Assembly (NCBI RefSeq): GCF_007992455.1
Contig: NZ_BKAH01000003.1
Span: 186,001 to 250,000 of the forward strand
Length of the DNA: 64,000 nucleotides
Origin: Microbacterium saccharophilum
GTDB lineage: Bacteria; Actinomycetota; Actinomycetes; Actinomycetales; Microbacteriaceae
Reading direction: 5' to 3'
Translations under genes and position numbers: made by a program
In this document: positions 8,373 to 16,735 of the stretch, in pieces
How positions within the stretch are numbered: position 1 is the stretch's first letter
Layout of the letters: every line of letters begins with the position of its first letter
Notes under the pieces: model-generated
Database searches by the model: none
What the model was told of the DNA's origin: nothing
What the model saw: only the letters and a program-made list of their open reading frames with translations

Positions 8373-8678
8373 TTACCAGCTCGACTTGGTCACGCCGGGC
8401 AGCTCGCCCCGGTGCGCCATGTCGCGGAAGCGGACACGCGAGATGCCGAACTTCGACAGGTGGCCGCGCGGGCGGCCGTCGATGGCGTCGCGGTTGCGCA
8501 GGCGCACCGGCGACGCGTTGCGCGGCAGCTTCTGCAGGCCGACGCGGGCGGCCTCGCGGGCCTCGTCGGTCGCGTTCGGGTCCACGAGGGTCTTCTTCAG
8601 CTCGGCACGCTTCTCGGCGTAGCGGGCGACGACCTCTTCGCGCTGGTGGTTGCGCGCGATCTTGCTCTTCTTGGCCAT
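8373..8678 (-). CDS. rpsN: 30S ribosomal protein S14, cysteine-free form
   Basis: A 101-residue ribosomal protein S14 of the small-subunit head, running from [15 protein letters not shown] to GITKSSW-type C-terminus (PGVTKSSW) with the conserved [25 protein letters not shown] core. The CxxC zinc ribbon of the short S14 form is absent, so this is the long zinc-independent type. It is the last gene of rpmB-rpmG-rpsN, with four bases between rpmG and rpsN and a strong terminator after it. A second zinc-type S14 elsewhere in the genome would be usual, but is not in view. Confidence 0.96.
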   Translation of the reverse strand: MAKKSKIARNHQREEVVARYAEKRAELKKTLVDPNATDEAREAARVGLQKLPRNASPVRLRNRDAIDGRPRGHLSKFGISRVRFRDMAHRGELPGVTKSSW

Positions 8679-8682
8679 GAGA

Positions 8683-8853
8683 TCAGCGCTCCTCTCGGAA
8701 TTCGACGTGCTTGCGGATCACCGGGTCGTACTTCTTCAGCACGATGCGGTCGGGGTTGTTGCGACGGTTCTTGCGCGTCACGTAGGTGTACCCCGTGCCG
8801 GCGGTGGACCGCAGCTTGATGATCGGACGGACGTCCTGAGCCTTCTTCGCCAT
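8683..8853 (-). CDS. rpmG: 50S ribosomal protein L33, cysteine-free form
   Basis: A 56-residue L33 of the large ribosomal subunit near the E site. It reads [19 protein letters not shown]..., then [20 protein letters not shown], and ends HVEFREER. The CxxC pairs of zinc-binding L33 are absent. Its ATG overlaps the TAA of rpmB by one base (TAATG), so translation is coupled. It lies between rpmB and rpsN in a three-gene operon. Confidence 0.96.
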   Translation of the reverse strand: MAKKAQDVRPIIKLRSTAGTGYTYVTRKNRRNNPDRIVLKKYDPVIRKHVEFREER

Positions 8854-9089
8854 TAGAGCTTCACACCCTTCGCGAGGAGGTCCTTGACGACCGACTCGAT
8901 GCCGCGGACGTCGATGACCTTCATGCCCTTAGCCGACACGTTCAGCGTGATCTTGCGACCGAGCGAGGGAACGAAGTAGGTCTTCTTCTGCACGTTCGGG
9001 TCGAAGCGGCGCTTCGTCCGGCGGTGCGAGTGCGAGATGGCGTGACCGAAGCCGGGAACAGCTCCGGTCACCTGGCACACTGCTGCCAT
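8853..9089 (-). CDS. rpmB: 50S ribosomal protein L28
   Basis: A 78-residue L28 of the large subunit, starting [20 protein letters not shown] and carrying [19 protein letters not shown]. Only one Cys is present, so the two CxxC pairs of the zinc form are missing. The ATG at 9089 follows AAGGAG at a good distance. It is the first gene of rpmB-rpmG-rpsN. In mycobacteria and Streptomyces the same cysteine-free trio is repressed by Zur. Here I see no Zur-like palindrome in the 140-base leader, so it may be the constitutive set. Confidence 0.96.
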   Translation of the reverse strand: MAAVCQVTGAVPGFGHAISHSHRRTKRRFDPNVQKKTYFVPSLGRKITLNVSAKGMKVIDVRGIESVVKDLLAKGVKL

Positions 9090-9230
9090 AGTGATTTCTC
9101 CTTAGTACCGTGACACCGGACGGTGCCACCCAAGATCCCTTGTCTGCACCCCACGCCTGCGCACGACCGGGTGGCCGGAATCAGGAGGGGGATACGAACT
9201 GCGTGCTGGAGTGCGCGCAGACAAAGAGTC

Positions 9231-9236
9231 AGTCTA
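9231..9236 (-). promoter_or_regulatory. Candidate -10 element for rpmB-rpmG-rpsN
   Basis: TAGACT on the minus strand, about 140 bases before the rpmB start codon, in a short AT-richer patch. The long leader leaves room for regulation, but I see no riboswitch-like structure or Zur box in it. Confidence 0.35.
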
Positions 9237-9370
9237 GCACGGCGCAGATCCCGGCCCCGGCAGGGCCTCCGCATCAGGTGAGAGAAGTCTCATCCGACGG
9301 CCACCGCATTCCCCTCCGGACCAGCGCTTTTCCGACTCTGGATGTCGGACCCCCGGCGCAGAATGCGGCT

Positions 9371-10767
9371 ATGGACCTCCTCGCCGCACCCTTGCAGAAC
9401 CTGCTCCCGCAGGCTGCGGATCTGGTGCGGGCTGCGGCGTCGTCCAGGGCGTTCGAACGTGCCGGTGAGGCGGAGCTCGCGCTGCAGCTGGGCAGAATCG
9501 CGGAACTCGGCCGCCTGGTCGACGCCCTGCTGGTCGATGCGGTCGGCGAGGTGATGCGCCGCTCGGAAGCCCCGGTGCGCGAGGAGCGGATGACCTCCCG
9601 CTTCGGATGCCGGGACGTCACCGAGCTCGTCCAGAAGATCACGCGGCTCGCGCCCCAAGCCGCGACGCGCGTGCAGCGGGCGGCCCGAGCCGTGCGGCCT
9701 GCGGTGTCGGAGACGACCGGCGAGGCGCTCGACGCCGCCTTCCCGTCGGTGCGGTCGGCGGCACTCGAGGGCCTGGTCGGCATCGACGGGATCCTCGCGA
9801 TCACCGACCCCCTCCAGGCGACGGCCCCTCGGGTCACCGCCGCAGCACGGCGGGGCGCCGCGGACATCGTCGTCGCCGAAGCGCGCGGCGAGGGTCCGGA
9901 CGGCGCGCCGCCGGCATGCGCGGAACTGCTGAAGATCCATGCGCAGACCTGGGCTGTCGCGCTGGACCAGGACGGCGCCGAGCCCCGCGAGCGCGCGGCG
10001 ATCCGCACACGTGCCCTCGTCCTCGGTGTCGCCACGCCCGCCGGCGTGCCGGTCCGCGGGATGCTGCTGCCCGAGGTCGCCGCGCAGCTGCAGACGATCT
10101 TCGACGCACAGCTCTCCCCGAAGGTGTCGTTCACCCCGGCCGGCGAAGACGTTCCGCTCCTCCCGCACGATGACCGCACCCGCCCCCCCAGAAGCAGCAC
10201 GACGCGCTCGCGGCCGCGCTCGGTGTCGCAGCATCCAGCGGCCTGCTGCCGACGCTGGGCGGGCACGCACCGACCCTCGTCGTGTCGGTCGCGGCCGCGG
10301 ACCTCGCCGGCGACACCGGCTACGCGCACGCGCAGGGATGTGCGGAGCCGGTCTCCATGACCGTCGCCCGGCACATCGCGTGCTCCGGACGCATCCAGCG
10401 CGTCACCAGCGGTGAGAACGGACGGATCGTCCGCATCGGCACCGAGGAGCGCGTGTTCAACCGGCACCAGCGACGCGCGATCGCCCTCCGCGACGGCGGC
10501 TGCATCATCCCCGGAGGCGGCGTGCCCGCGGGCTGGTGCGAGATCCACCACGTCACCGAGCACGCCCACGGCGGCGCGACGCACACGGACAACGGCGTCC
10601 TCCTCTGCTGGTACCACCACCGATTCCTCGACCGCATCGGATGGCGGATCAGGATGAATCAGGGCGTCCCCGAAGTCATGGCACCGGTCTGGTTCGACGC
10701 TTCGATGCGATGGCGCGCCGTCACGACGTCCCCCATTCGCCTGCGCAAGAAGGTGCAGCGCACGTGA
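9371..10767 (+). pseudogene. DUF222/HNH endonuclease-type protein, frameshifted
   Basis: A DUF222 (13E12-repeat-like) protein with a C-terminal HNH nuclease domain, a large and variable family of unknown role in actinobacteria. From ATG 9371 the frame is typical (VDALLVDAVGEVMRR, then SRFGCRDVTELVQ) until about 10183. There a run of seven C leads to RSSTTRS instead of the expected family sequence. The next frame gives QKQHDALAAALGVAAS, then SVAAADLAGDTGYAH, and a complete HNH site (GGCIIPGG, then WCEIHHVTEHAHGGATHTDN, then CWYHHRFLD) up to 10767. Adding one C restores the gene. Homopolymer sequencing error is the main alternative to a true mutation. Confidence 0.8.
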
Positions 10768-10779
10768 CGGCGCGACGGG

Positions 10780-11442
10780 CTACGGCGTAGCCGGCGATGG
10801 ACCTGCCCCACGCCCCCACCGGAACGACGACACGGTCGGTTCGCCCGGCAGCCAGAATCGCCACGGGAACGCCGCCGTGCCGGCCACGCCCGCGACCCCG
10901 ACGCGCGGGCCCGTCTCGACCACCGGCGCGGTCTCCTCGGGCAGGAGCAGGTGCGCCGTCGCGCCCGCCCGCGGGGCGCCCGTCACGGCGTCGATCCCGT
11001 CATGGCGCGGATGCCGGAGGCCGATGGCGTCGCCGAGCCGTCCGGGTCCCCGGGCGAGGTCGCGCGCGGTGCGGGCCGCCCGGCGCCGCGTGAACGCGGC
11101 ATCCACCCCCTCGATCACCTCTCCGCCGCGCAGCAGGATTCCGCCGGCCTGTCCCTCGGGTCCGCAGACGACGTTGACGCACGAGTGGATGCCGTGGCTC
11201 AGGTAGACGTACAGGTGCCCGGGCTCGCCCCACATCGTCGCGTTCCGCGCCGTGGGTCCGCTGCGGGCATGCGAACCGGGGTCGGCCACGTCGCCGGTGC
11301 CGAGGCCGTGGTACGCCTCGACCTCGGTCAGCCGCACGGCGACCGTGACGCCGTCCACCGTGACGCGCAGGATCCCGCCGAGGAGGCGCGGCGCCACCTC
11401 GAGGGGCAGCGCGGTGAGGGCGTCACGGGTGGCGGGGATCAT
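10780..11442 (-). CDS. DNA-3-methyladenine glycosylase (AAG/MPG family)
   Basis: A 220-residue base-excision-repair enzyme that removes alkylated purines. Family marks are RLLGGILRVT, the catalytic-region VRLTEVEAYHG, DPGSHARSGPTARNATMWG, LYVYLSHGIHSCVNVV and ARGPGRLGDAIGL. The ATG at 11442 overlaps the TGA of the upstream beta-propeller-like gene by four bases (ATGA), which makes it the last gene of the long zinc operon. A repair enzyme there is unexpected and may be a passenger. It converges on the DUF222 gene with 12 bases between stops. Confidence 0.9.
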   Translation of the reverse strand: MIPATRDALTALPLEVAPRLLGGILRVTVDGVTVAVRLTEVEAYHGLGTGDVADPGSHARSGPTARNATMWGEPGHLYVYLSHGIHSCVNVVCGPEGQAGGILLRGGEVIEGVDAAFTRRRAARTARDLARGPGRLGDAIGLRHPRHDGIDAVTGAPRAGATAHLLLPEETAPVVETGPRVGVAGVAGTAAFPWRFWLPGEPTVSSFRWGRGAGPSPATP

Positions 11443-12869
11443 CCGCGCGTCGCGTTCTGGCACCACGAGATGTCGAATCCCGAGAGCGCCACGATCTCGT
11501 TGTCCGGGGCGTCCCCGGCGAGCGCGATGACATGGGTCTCGAGCCGGGTCGGCAGCGGCAGGGCGTAGCCGTCGTACGGATTGTCGACCATGTCGGGGGC
11601 CACCAGCAGCGCCGCGTACCGCCCGCTCGGCGAGACGCAGGTCTGCAGCAGCGTGTCCTCCGGCGGCACCGTGAACACGGTGCGCGCGGAGCCGTCGGCA
11701 TCCACCACGGCGACGTCGGTGGAGATCACGGTGAAGCCGTCGAGGTGCGCGAGCACGCGCAGGGTCTCCCCGGTCCCTCCGGGCAGGGGTGTGACGGCGC
11801 CCGGCTGCCCGAGGTCGGGCGCCGTGCCCGCCAGCGGCTCCTCGTCCGCGGTCGCGAGGTCGATGCGCGCGAGGCCGTCGATGCGCTCGACGAGCGCCTG
11901 CGTCGATCCGCGCGCGATCCCGTGGATGACGACGGCGTTGCCGAGCGCGACCGGCTCGCCGCCGGCCGCCGAGGCGAGGGTGAGCGCGCCGTCGAAGGTG
12001 AGCAGCAGGACGCTGTCGGTCCCCGGCACGAACCGCCAGTCCTCGACGCGGTAATCCCCGCCCTCGATCGTGATGGGCGTGGGGTCGTCGTCCGCGCGGC
12101 CCGCGCCGAGCGAGGCCGTGTGCAGCACGCTCTCGCGTCCCCCGTTGGGGCCGATGTCGGCATCCGTGAACGTGTAGCCGATGAGGTCGCCGCGGTCGGC
12201 GCTCTGCAGGTTGGTGACCATGCCGTCGCCGGGCAGCGGCAGCGTGCGCGGGTCCGAGCCGTCCAGCGCCGTCACGATGAGCTCGGAGAGGTCCTCGTCG
12301 TCGCGCGTCGCGATGACGAGGTGCCCGGACGTGGCGCGGAAGTCCTCGATGTGCGGCGCGGTGAACACCGGGACGGCGGCGTCTCCGGCCAGCCCGGTGC
12401 GGAAGACGGTGTCCTCCCCCTCGCCGCGCTGCAGGAGGTAGACCTCCAGCGGCGGGGTCGTGAAGGTCTCCGTGATCGTCGCCGCCGGTCCCCCGCCGAT
12501 GCCGGCGACGTCGGAGATCGTCACGGTGTACTCCGTGGCATCCCACAGCGGCAGTGCGAACCGCACGCCGACCGTGCGGCCGGCGGTGTCGACCGTGAAG
12601 TCGGCGGCCGGCGAGACGGTGACCTGCTCGGCCGTGACCTCGGCGAGCGACTGGGTCGTCGTGAAGAGGATGCGGGACCCGGAGGCCGCGACCGCGGCCT
12701 CCGCGTCGATCTGCACCTGCGTGATGCGCGGACCCTGCGCCGTCGTGAGAGCGGCGCCGCCGAGGCCGACGGCGGCGAGCACCCCGATGACGACCGCGAA
12801 GCTCGTCGTGAAGGCGCGGCTGCGCCGCTGCCGCGCCTGGGAGCGACGCGTCGGCGGGTCAGTACTCAT
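11439..12869 (-). CDS. Membrane-anchored beta-propeller-like protein of unknown function
   Basis: A 476-residue protein with a basic N-terminus, one membrane helix (about residues 22-45, FTTSFAVVIGVLAAVGLGGAAL) and a large external domain. Near 50-140 there is an Ig/cadherin-like segment (SGSRILFTTTQSLAEVT, then FALPLWDATEYTVTISD). The rest has repeated short beta-strand units ending in dipeptides such as DGSD, EDW and DGLARIDL, like a six- or seven-bladed propeller. No catalytic motif was found. It overlaps both neighbours (11 bases with the TIGR03943 gene and four with AAG) in the Zur-controlled operon, so a link to metal supply at the cell surface is possible but unproven. Confidence 0.7.
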   Translation of the reverse strand: MSTDPPTRRSQARQRRSRAFTTSFAVVIGVLAAVGLGGAALTTAQGPRITQVQIDAEAAVAASGSRILFTTTQSLAEVTAEQVTVSPAADFTVDTAGRTVGVRFALPLWDATEYTVTISDVAGIGGGPAATITETFTTPPLEVYLLQRGEGEDTVFRTGLAGDAAVPVFTAPHIEDFRATSGHLVIATRDDEDLSELIVTALDGSDPRTLPLPGDGMVTNLQSADRGDLIGYTFTDADIGPNGGRESVLHTASLGAGRADDDPTPITIEGGDYRVEDWRFVPGTDSVLLLTFDGALTLASAAGGEPVALGNAVVIHGIARGSTQALVERIDGLARIDLATADEEPLAGTAPDLGQPGAVTPLPGGTGETLRVLAHLDGFTVISTDVAVVDADGSARTVFTVPPEDTLLQTCVSPSGRYAALLVAPDMVDNPYDGYALPLPTRLETHVIALAGDAPDNEIVALSGFDISWCQNATRG

Positions 12870-13623
12870 ACGGGTCCTCGGGCTCCGCCACGACGTCCAC
12901 CGAGGTGGCCTGCACCTGCAGGCGCCCCTCGACGTCGCGGATGGTGCCGGTCACGGTGACCCATTCGCCCGTCTCCGGTGCGTCCGCCGCAGCGATCGGG
13001 ATGCGGGCGGGCTGGGCGTCGATGACGCAGTGCGTGATGACGAGCCGGGTGAGGTCGAAGCCGTCCTCGCCCGGCGTGACGAAGCCGGTGAGCGTGATCT
13101 CGTCGCCGTCGAAGGCATCGGGGTTCGTCGCGGTCGCGAAGACGCTCGCCCACTCGCCGACGCCGAACGACGCCGTGTCGCCGGTCGCGGCGAGCGCGAC
13201 GTTGTCGGCGCCCTGGAAGAGGGGCGCCGTGCCGGTGTCGCGCGACATCGCGAGCTCGGCGGAGAGCGTCGCGGGCGGGACGAGGACGATGGCGCCGACG
13301 AGACCGGTCGCGAGGATGCCGCCGGTGAGCACCGCGATCCCGCCCGGCGTGATCCCGCCCGGCGCGTCGGCTCCGTCGGCGTGGTCGGCGTGCCCGTGGT
13401 CTTCGCCGTGCCCGTGGCCGTGGTCGGCTTCCTCGCCGAGCGGCAGGGCGAAGCTGAGCACGGCGCCGGCCAGCGCCAGCACCGCCATCGAGACGGCGAA
13501 CCAGGTCGAGTCGGGGTTGATGTAGAGCCCGAGCCGATCCGTGACGGCGAGGGCGAGCGTGACGGCGGCGAGGGCGGCGGTGAGCCCCACACCGAGCAGG
13601 CGCGTCCCGAGGAGCCTAGGCAA
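12859..13623 (-). CDS. TIGR03943/DUF1980 membrane protein, partner of the downstream-type permease
   Basis: A 254-residue protein with N-terminal helices, a His-rich cytoplasmic or external loop at about residues 67-82 (DHGHGHGEDHGHADHAD), further helices, and a C-terminal OB-like domain carrying GFVTPGEDGFDLTRLVITHCVIDAQP and GTIRDVEGRLQVQ. This is the TIGR03943 (COG3689) family, which pairs with COG0701 permeases; the pair is Zur-controlled in several Gram-positive bacteria. The permease gene overlaps it by eight bases upstream. The His stretch fits zinc binding. The transported substrate is not established. Confidence 0.85.
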   Translation of the reverse strand: MPRLLGTRLLGVGLTAALAAVTLALAVTDRLGLYINPDSTWFAVSMAVLALAGAVLSFALPLGEEADHGHGHGEDHGHADHADGADAPGGITPGGIAVLTGGILATGLVGAIVLVPPATLSAELAMSRDTGTAPLFQGADNVALAATGDTASFGVGEWASVFATATNPDAFDGDEITLTGFVTPGEDGFDLTRLVITHCVIDAQPARIPIAAADAPETGEWVTVTGTIRDVEGRLQVQATSVDVVAEPEDPYEY

Positions 13624-14614
13624 GGAGGTTCACCACCCCGCCGAGCGCGACCGCGCTCAGCACGACGACCACGACGAGTCCCACGAGCACGCGCGTGCGG
13701 AAGGTCGTCCGCAGCAACGCGAGCATCTTCACGTCGACGAGCGGGCCCACGATCAGGAACGCGACGATCGAGCCCGGTGTGAACGTGGATGCGAACGACA
13801 GGGCGAAGAACGCGTCGACGTTCGAGCAGATCGACACGACCATCGCGAGCGCGATCATCGCGACGATCGACAGCGCCGGATTCGACCCGATCGCGAGGAG
13901 CAGGTCGCGCGGGACGAGCACCTGCACGGCGCCGGCGAGCGCGGAGCCGATCACGAGCGCGGGCATGACGGCGCGCAGCTCGACGACGAACTGGGCGAGG
14001 CTGCGCCGCCCGCGACCGCCCGACTCGGTCTCGACGATCTCGCACGCGGCGCGGAACCGGTCGGTGACGAGGCCGTCGGGGTCGGGGTGACGGCTGTACA
14101 GCCAGCCGATGAGGTTGGCGACGGCATACCCGCCGAGGAGGCGGGCGATGAGGATGCCGTCGTCGAAGCCGAACGCCTGGTGGGTCGTGATGATCACGAT
14201 CGGGTTGACGATCGGCGCGGCGATGAGGAACGTCAGCGTCTCGGGGACCGTGAACCCCCGCATCATGAGGCCGCGGGCGAACGGGACGTTGCCGCACTCG
14301 CAGACCGGGATCAGCATCCCGAGGAGCGACAGCACGGCCCGGCGGGACCAGGCGCGCCGCGGCATCCAGCGTTCGATGACGTCCGGCGGCACCCACACCT
14401 GCACGACGATCGAGAGGATGACGCCGAGCAGCACGAACGGCAGCGACTCGATGAGCACGCTGATGGAGAGGGTCAGGGCGTCCTGCGCGCGGGTCGGCAG
14501 CAGCGGTGCCGGGGAGATCAGCGCGAGAGCGAGCAGCGCCGCGATCACGGCGACGCCCGCGCCGAGGGCTGCCCAGGGCAGCACCCGCGCGGGGGCCGTC
14601 CGGGTGCTGGTCAC
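13616..14614 (-). CDS. COG0701 (DUF318) permease, putative metal transporter subunit
   Basis: A 332-residue permease with about eight to ten membrane helices. The family hallmark is clear: LLGMLIPVCECGNVPFARGLM, then APIVNPIVIITT, and the second-half SICSNVDAFFALSFAST. The GTG at 14614 overlaps the zur TGA (GTGA), and the 3' end overlaps the TIGR03943 gene. Relatives include ArsP-type exporters, but with TIGR03943 and Zur as neighbours a zinc-related role is more likely. The direction of transport cannot be read from sequence. Confidence 0.85.
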   Translation of the reverse strand: MTSTRTAPARVLPWAALGAGVAVIAALLALALISPAPLLPTRAQDALTLSISVLIESLPFVLLGVILSIVVQVWVPPDVIERWMPRRAWSRRAVLSLLGMLIPVCECGNVPFARGLMMRGFTVPETLTFLIAAPIVNPIVIITTHQAFGFDDGILIARLLGGYAVANLIGWLYSRHPDPDGLVTDRFRAACEIVETESGGRGRRSLAQFVVELRAVMPALVIGSALAGAVQVLVPRDLLLAIGSNPALSIVAMIALAMVVSICSNVDAFFALSFASTFTPGSIVAFLIVGPLVDVKMLALLRTTFRTRVLVGLVVVVVLSAVALGGVVNLLA

Positions 14615-15006
14615 CGCGCCGCTTCCGAGCAGGCCGCGCACAGCCCGAAGATGTCGACGACGTGCTCTGCCCGGGTGAAGCCGTGCGCTGCCGCCGTCCG
14701 CTGCGCCCACGTCTCGACGTCGGTGGCCTGGATCTCCACGGTCGTGCCGCAGCTGCGGCAGATGAGGTGGTGGTGGTGGCCCTCGCTCGAGCAGGCGCGG
14801 TAGATCGCCTCGCCCTCGGGGCTCTGCAGCTGGTCGGCCTCGCCGGAGGCGGCGAGGGAGGCGAGGGTGCGGTAGACGGTGGCGAGACCGATGCCGGTGT
14901 TGTCGTCGCGGAGGGAGGCGTGCAGGTCCTGCGCGGACACGAATCCGGGGGAGCCGGAGAGCGCCGCGCGCACGCGATCGCGCTGCCAGGTGTTGCGCTG
15001 GGCCAT
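14611..15006 (-). CDS. zur: Zinc-responsive Fur-family repressor
   Basis: A 131-residue Fur-family regulator with a winged helix (about residues 1-75, ending with GIGLATVYRTLASLAASGEAD) and a metal-binding C-terminal half. Visible ligands are His77-80 (HHHH), Cys83 and Cys86 (CRSC), and Cys123 and Cys126 (CAAC, structural zinc). It sits inside the znuACB operon, which has a Zur-type palindrome in its promoter, so it is named Zur rather than Fur. It should repress its own operon when zinc is ample. It starts 48 bases after znuB and overlaps the permease gene. Confidence 0.92.
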   Translation of the reverse strand: MAQRNTWQRDRVRAALSGSPGFVSAQDLHASLRDDNTGIGLATVYRTLASLAASGEADQLQSPEGEAIYRACSSEGHHHHLICRSCGTTVEIQATDVETWAQRTAAAHGFTRAEHVVDIFGLCAACSEAAR

Positions 15007-15053
15007 GGCCGGAGTCTACCCGCGGGGCTTCCGGGCTCCCCGTGCGGAAGCCC

Positions 15054-15914
15054 TCATCGCGCCGTCGTGACCCGCCCGCGCCGCGCACCGATGACGCGGC
15101 AGACGAGGTAGATCACGAAGGAGATGGTGGTGATGTAGGGGCTCACGGGCAGGGTCCCCATGATGGCGAGCAGGATGCCGCCGACCGCCGCGACGATGCC
15201 GAACAGCGCCGACAGGAGCGGCACCGCGACGGCTCCCGACGCGACCCGCACGGCCGCGGCGGCGGGCGTGACGACGAGCGCCATCACGAGGAGCGCGCCG
15301 ATGATGTGCACCGCGACGGCGACCGCGAGGCCCAGCAGCAGCATGAAGCCGAGCGAGACCGCGACGGTGGGCACGCCGCGGGCGGCGGCGGACTGCGGGT
15401 CGAGGGAGTCGAACCGCAGCGGACGCCAGATGAGCAGCAGCGCGATGAGCACGAAGGCGGAGATCCCGATGAGCCAGCCGAGCTGCGCGGACTGCACCGA
15501 CACGATCTGACCCGTCAGCAGGCTGAAGCGGTTGGCGCTGCGACCGTTGTAGAGCGAGAGGAAGAGGATGCCGAGACCCAGCCCGAACGACATGAGCACG
15601 CCGACGATGGAGTTGCGCTCCCGGGCCCGCGCCCCCAGCCACCCGATGAGACCGGCGGCCACGAGCGACCCGACGATCGACCCCGTCACGACGTCCGCCC
15701 CGACCAGCAGCGCCGCGGCGGCACCGGCGAAGGACAGCTCGCTGATGCCGTGCACTGCGAAGGCCATGTCGCGCTGGATCACGAAGACGCCGATGAGCCC
15801 GCCGACGAGCCCGAGGATCGCGCCGGCCCACACCGAGTTCGACACGAGCGCGAGGATGTCGCCGTAGTCCGCGAGGCCGCCGAACATGGCGTCCCCGACG
15901 TCCGCCCAGTTCAC
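15054..15914 (-). CDS. znuB: Zinc ABC transporter permease
   Basis: A 286-residue ABC-3 family membrane permease for zinc or manganese uptake, with about eight helices. It shows RDMAFAVHGISELSFAGAA, the family's cytoplasmic coupling region, and repeated Gly/Ala-rich helices. The GTG at 15914 overlaps the znuC stop (GTGA), which gives translational coupling. Zinc is preferred over manganese because zur follows and a Zur box heads the operon. Confidence 0.9.
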   Translation of the reverse strand: MNWADVGDAMFGGLADYGDILALVSNSVWAGAILGLVGGLIGVFVIQRDMAFAVHGISELSFAGAAAALLVGADVVTGSIVGSLVAAGLIGWLGARARERNSIVGVLMSFGLGLGILFLSLYNGRSANRFSLLTGQIVSVQSAQLGWLIGISAFVLIALLLIWRPLRFDSLDPQSAAARGVPTVAVSLGFMLLLGLAVAVAVHIIGALLVMALVVTPAAAAVRVASGAVAVPLLSALFGIVAAVGGILLAIMGTLPVSPYITTISFVIYLVCRVIGARRGRVTTAR

Positions 15915-16735
15915 TGGTGCCCCTCGTGGTGGTGGTGCGACTCCTCGGCGTCGGGGGCGCCGACCACGACGAGCCGGTCGCCGGCGCGCAGCACGAAGAC
16001 GGGGGCGCCGTAGAGGTCGCTGAGGACGGGTGAGGTCAGCACGTCCTTCGGCTTCCCGAGAGTGAAGCGGCCGTTCGCGAGGTACAGGATGCGGTCGACC
16101 TTCCCGAGCACCGGGTTGATGTCGTGGGTGACGAGGAGCACGCCGGCCCCGGTCTTCCGGTGCGCGTCGATGAGCCGCACGACGGCCTGCTGGTTCGCGA
16201 GGTCGAGACTCGTGAGCGGCTCGTCGCACAGCAGCAGGCGGGGGTCGTCGGCGAGCGCCTGCCCGACGCGCAGCCGCTGCTGCTCGCCGCCGGAGAGCAC
16301 GCCGACCGGCTCGCCGGCGAAGTGGCCCGCGTCCACGGCGTCGATCAGCGCGTCGACGCGGGCCCGGTCCCCGCGGCGGCGCAGCGGCAGACCGAAGCGG
16401 TGGCCGTCGACGCCGAGTCCGACGAGCTCGCGCCCGCGGATGGAGGTGTCCCGCGGGAGGGGACGCGCCTGCGGCAGGTACCCGATCCGGCGGTTGCCGC
16501 GCCGGCGCACCGGTTCGCCGAGCGCCGTGATGGTGCCCTCGCTGAGCGGCTCCAGGCCCAGGATGGCGCGGAGCAGCGTGGTCTTGCCGGAGCCGCTCGG
16601 TCCGAGCACGGCGATGAGCTCGCCGGGAGCGACGTCGAGGTCGAGACCGCTCCACAGCTCCCGGTCGCCGCGCCGGAGGGCGGCGCCGCGGATCTGCAGC
16701 GGATTCTGCAGCGCGGGGTCGGCGGGCGAGGTCAC
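15911..16735 (-). CDS. znuC: Zinc ABC transporter ATP-binding protein
   Basis: A 274-residue ABC ATPase. Walker A is GPSGSGKTT at residues 45-53, the signature is LSGGEQQRLRVGQAL, Walker B is LLLCDEPLTSLD, and the H-loop is VTHDINPVLGK. The C-terminus ends in a His-rich tail (ESHHHHEGHQ), which could bind zinc. The GTG at 16735 overlaps the znuA stop by three bases. It works with the ZnuA-type binding protein and ZnuB permease on either side. Confidence 0.92.
   Translation of the reverse strand: MTSPADPALQNPLQIRGAALRRGDRELWSGLDLDVAPGELIAVLGPSGSGKTTLLRAILGLEPLSEGTITALGEPVRRRGNRRIGYLPQARPLPRDTSIRGRELVGLGVDGHRFGLPLRRRGDRARVDALIDAVDAGHFAGEPVGVLSGGEQQRLRVGQALADDPRLLLCDEPLTSLDLANQQAVVRLIDAHRKTGAGVLLVTHDINPVLGKVDRILYLANGRFTLGKPKDVLTSPVLSDLYGAPVFVLRAGDRLVVVGAPDAEESHHHHEGHQ

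Noticed and set aside
9090-9370. Zur box upstream of rpmB
   Set aside because: No palindrome resembling the znuA site was found in this interval.
13541-14803. Plus-strand open frame of over 400 codons opposite the permease gene
   Set aside because: Charged low-complexity sequence antisense to the COG0701 permease and zur; no start context or motif.
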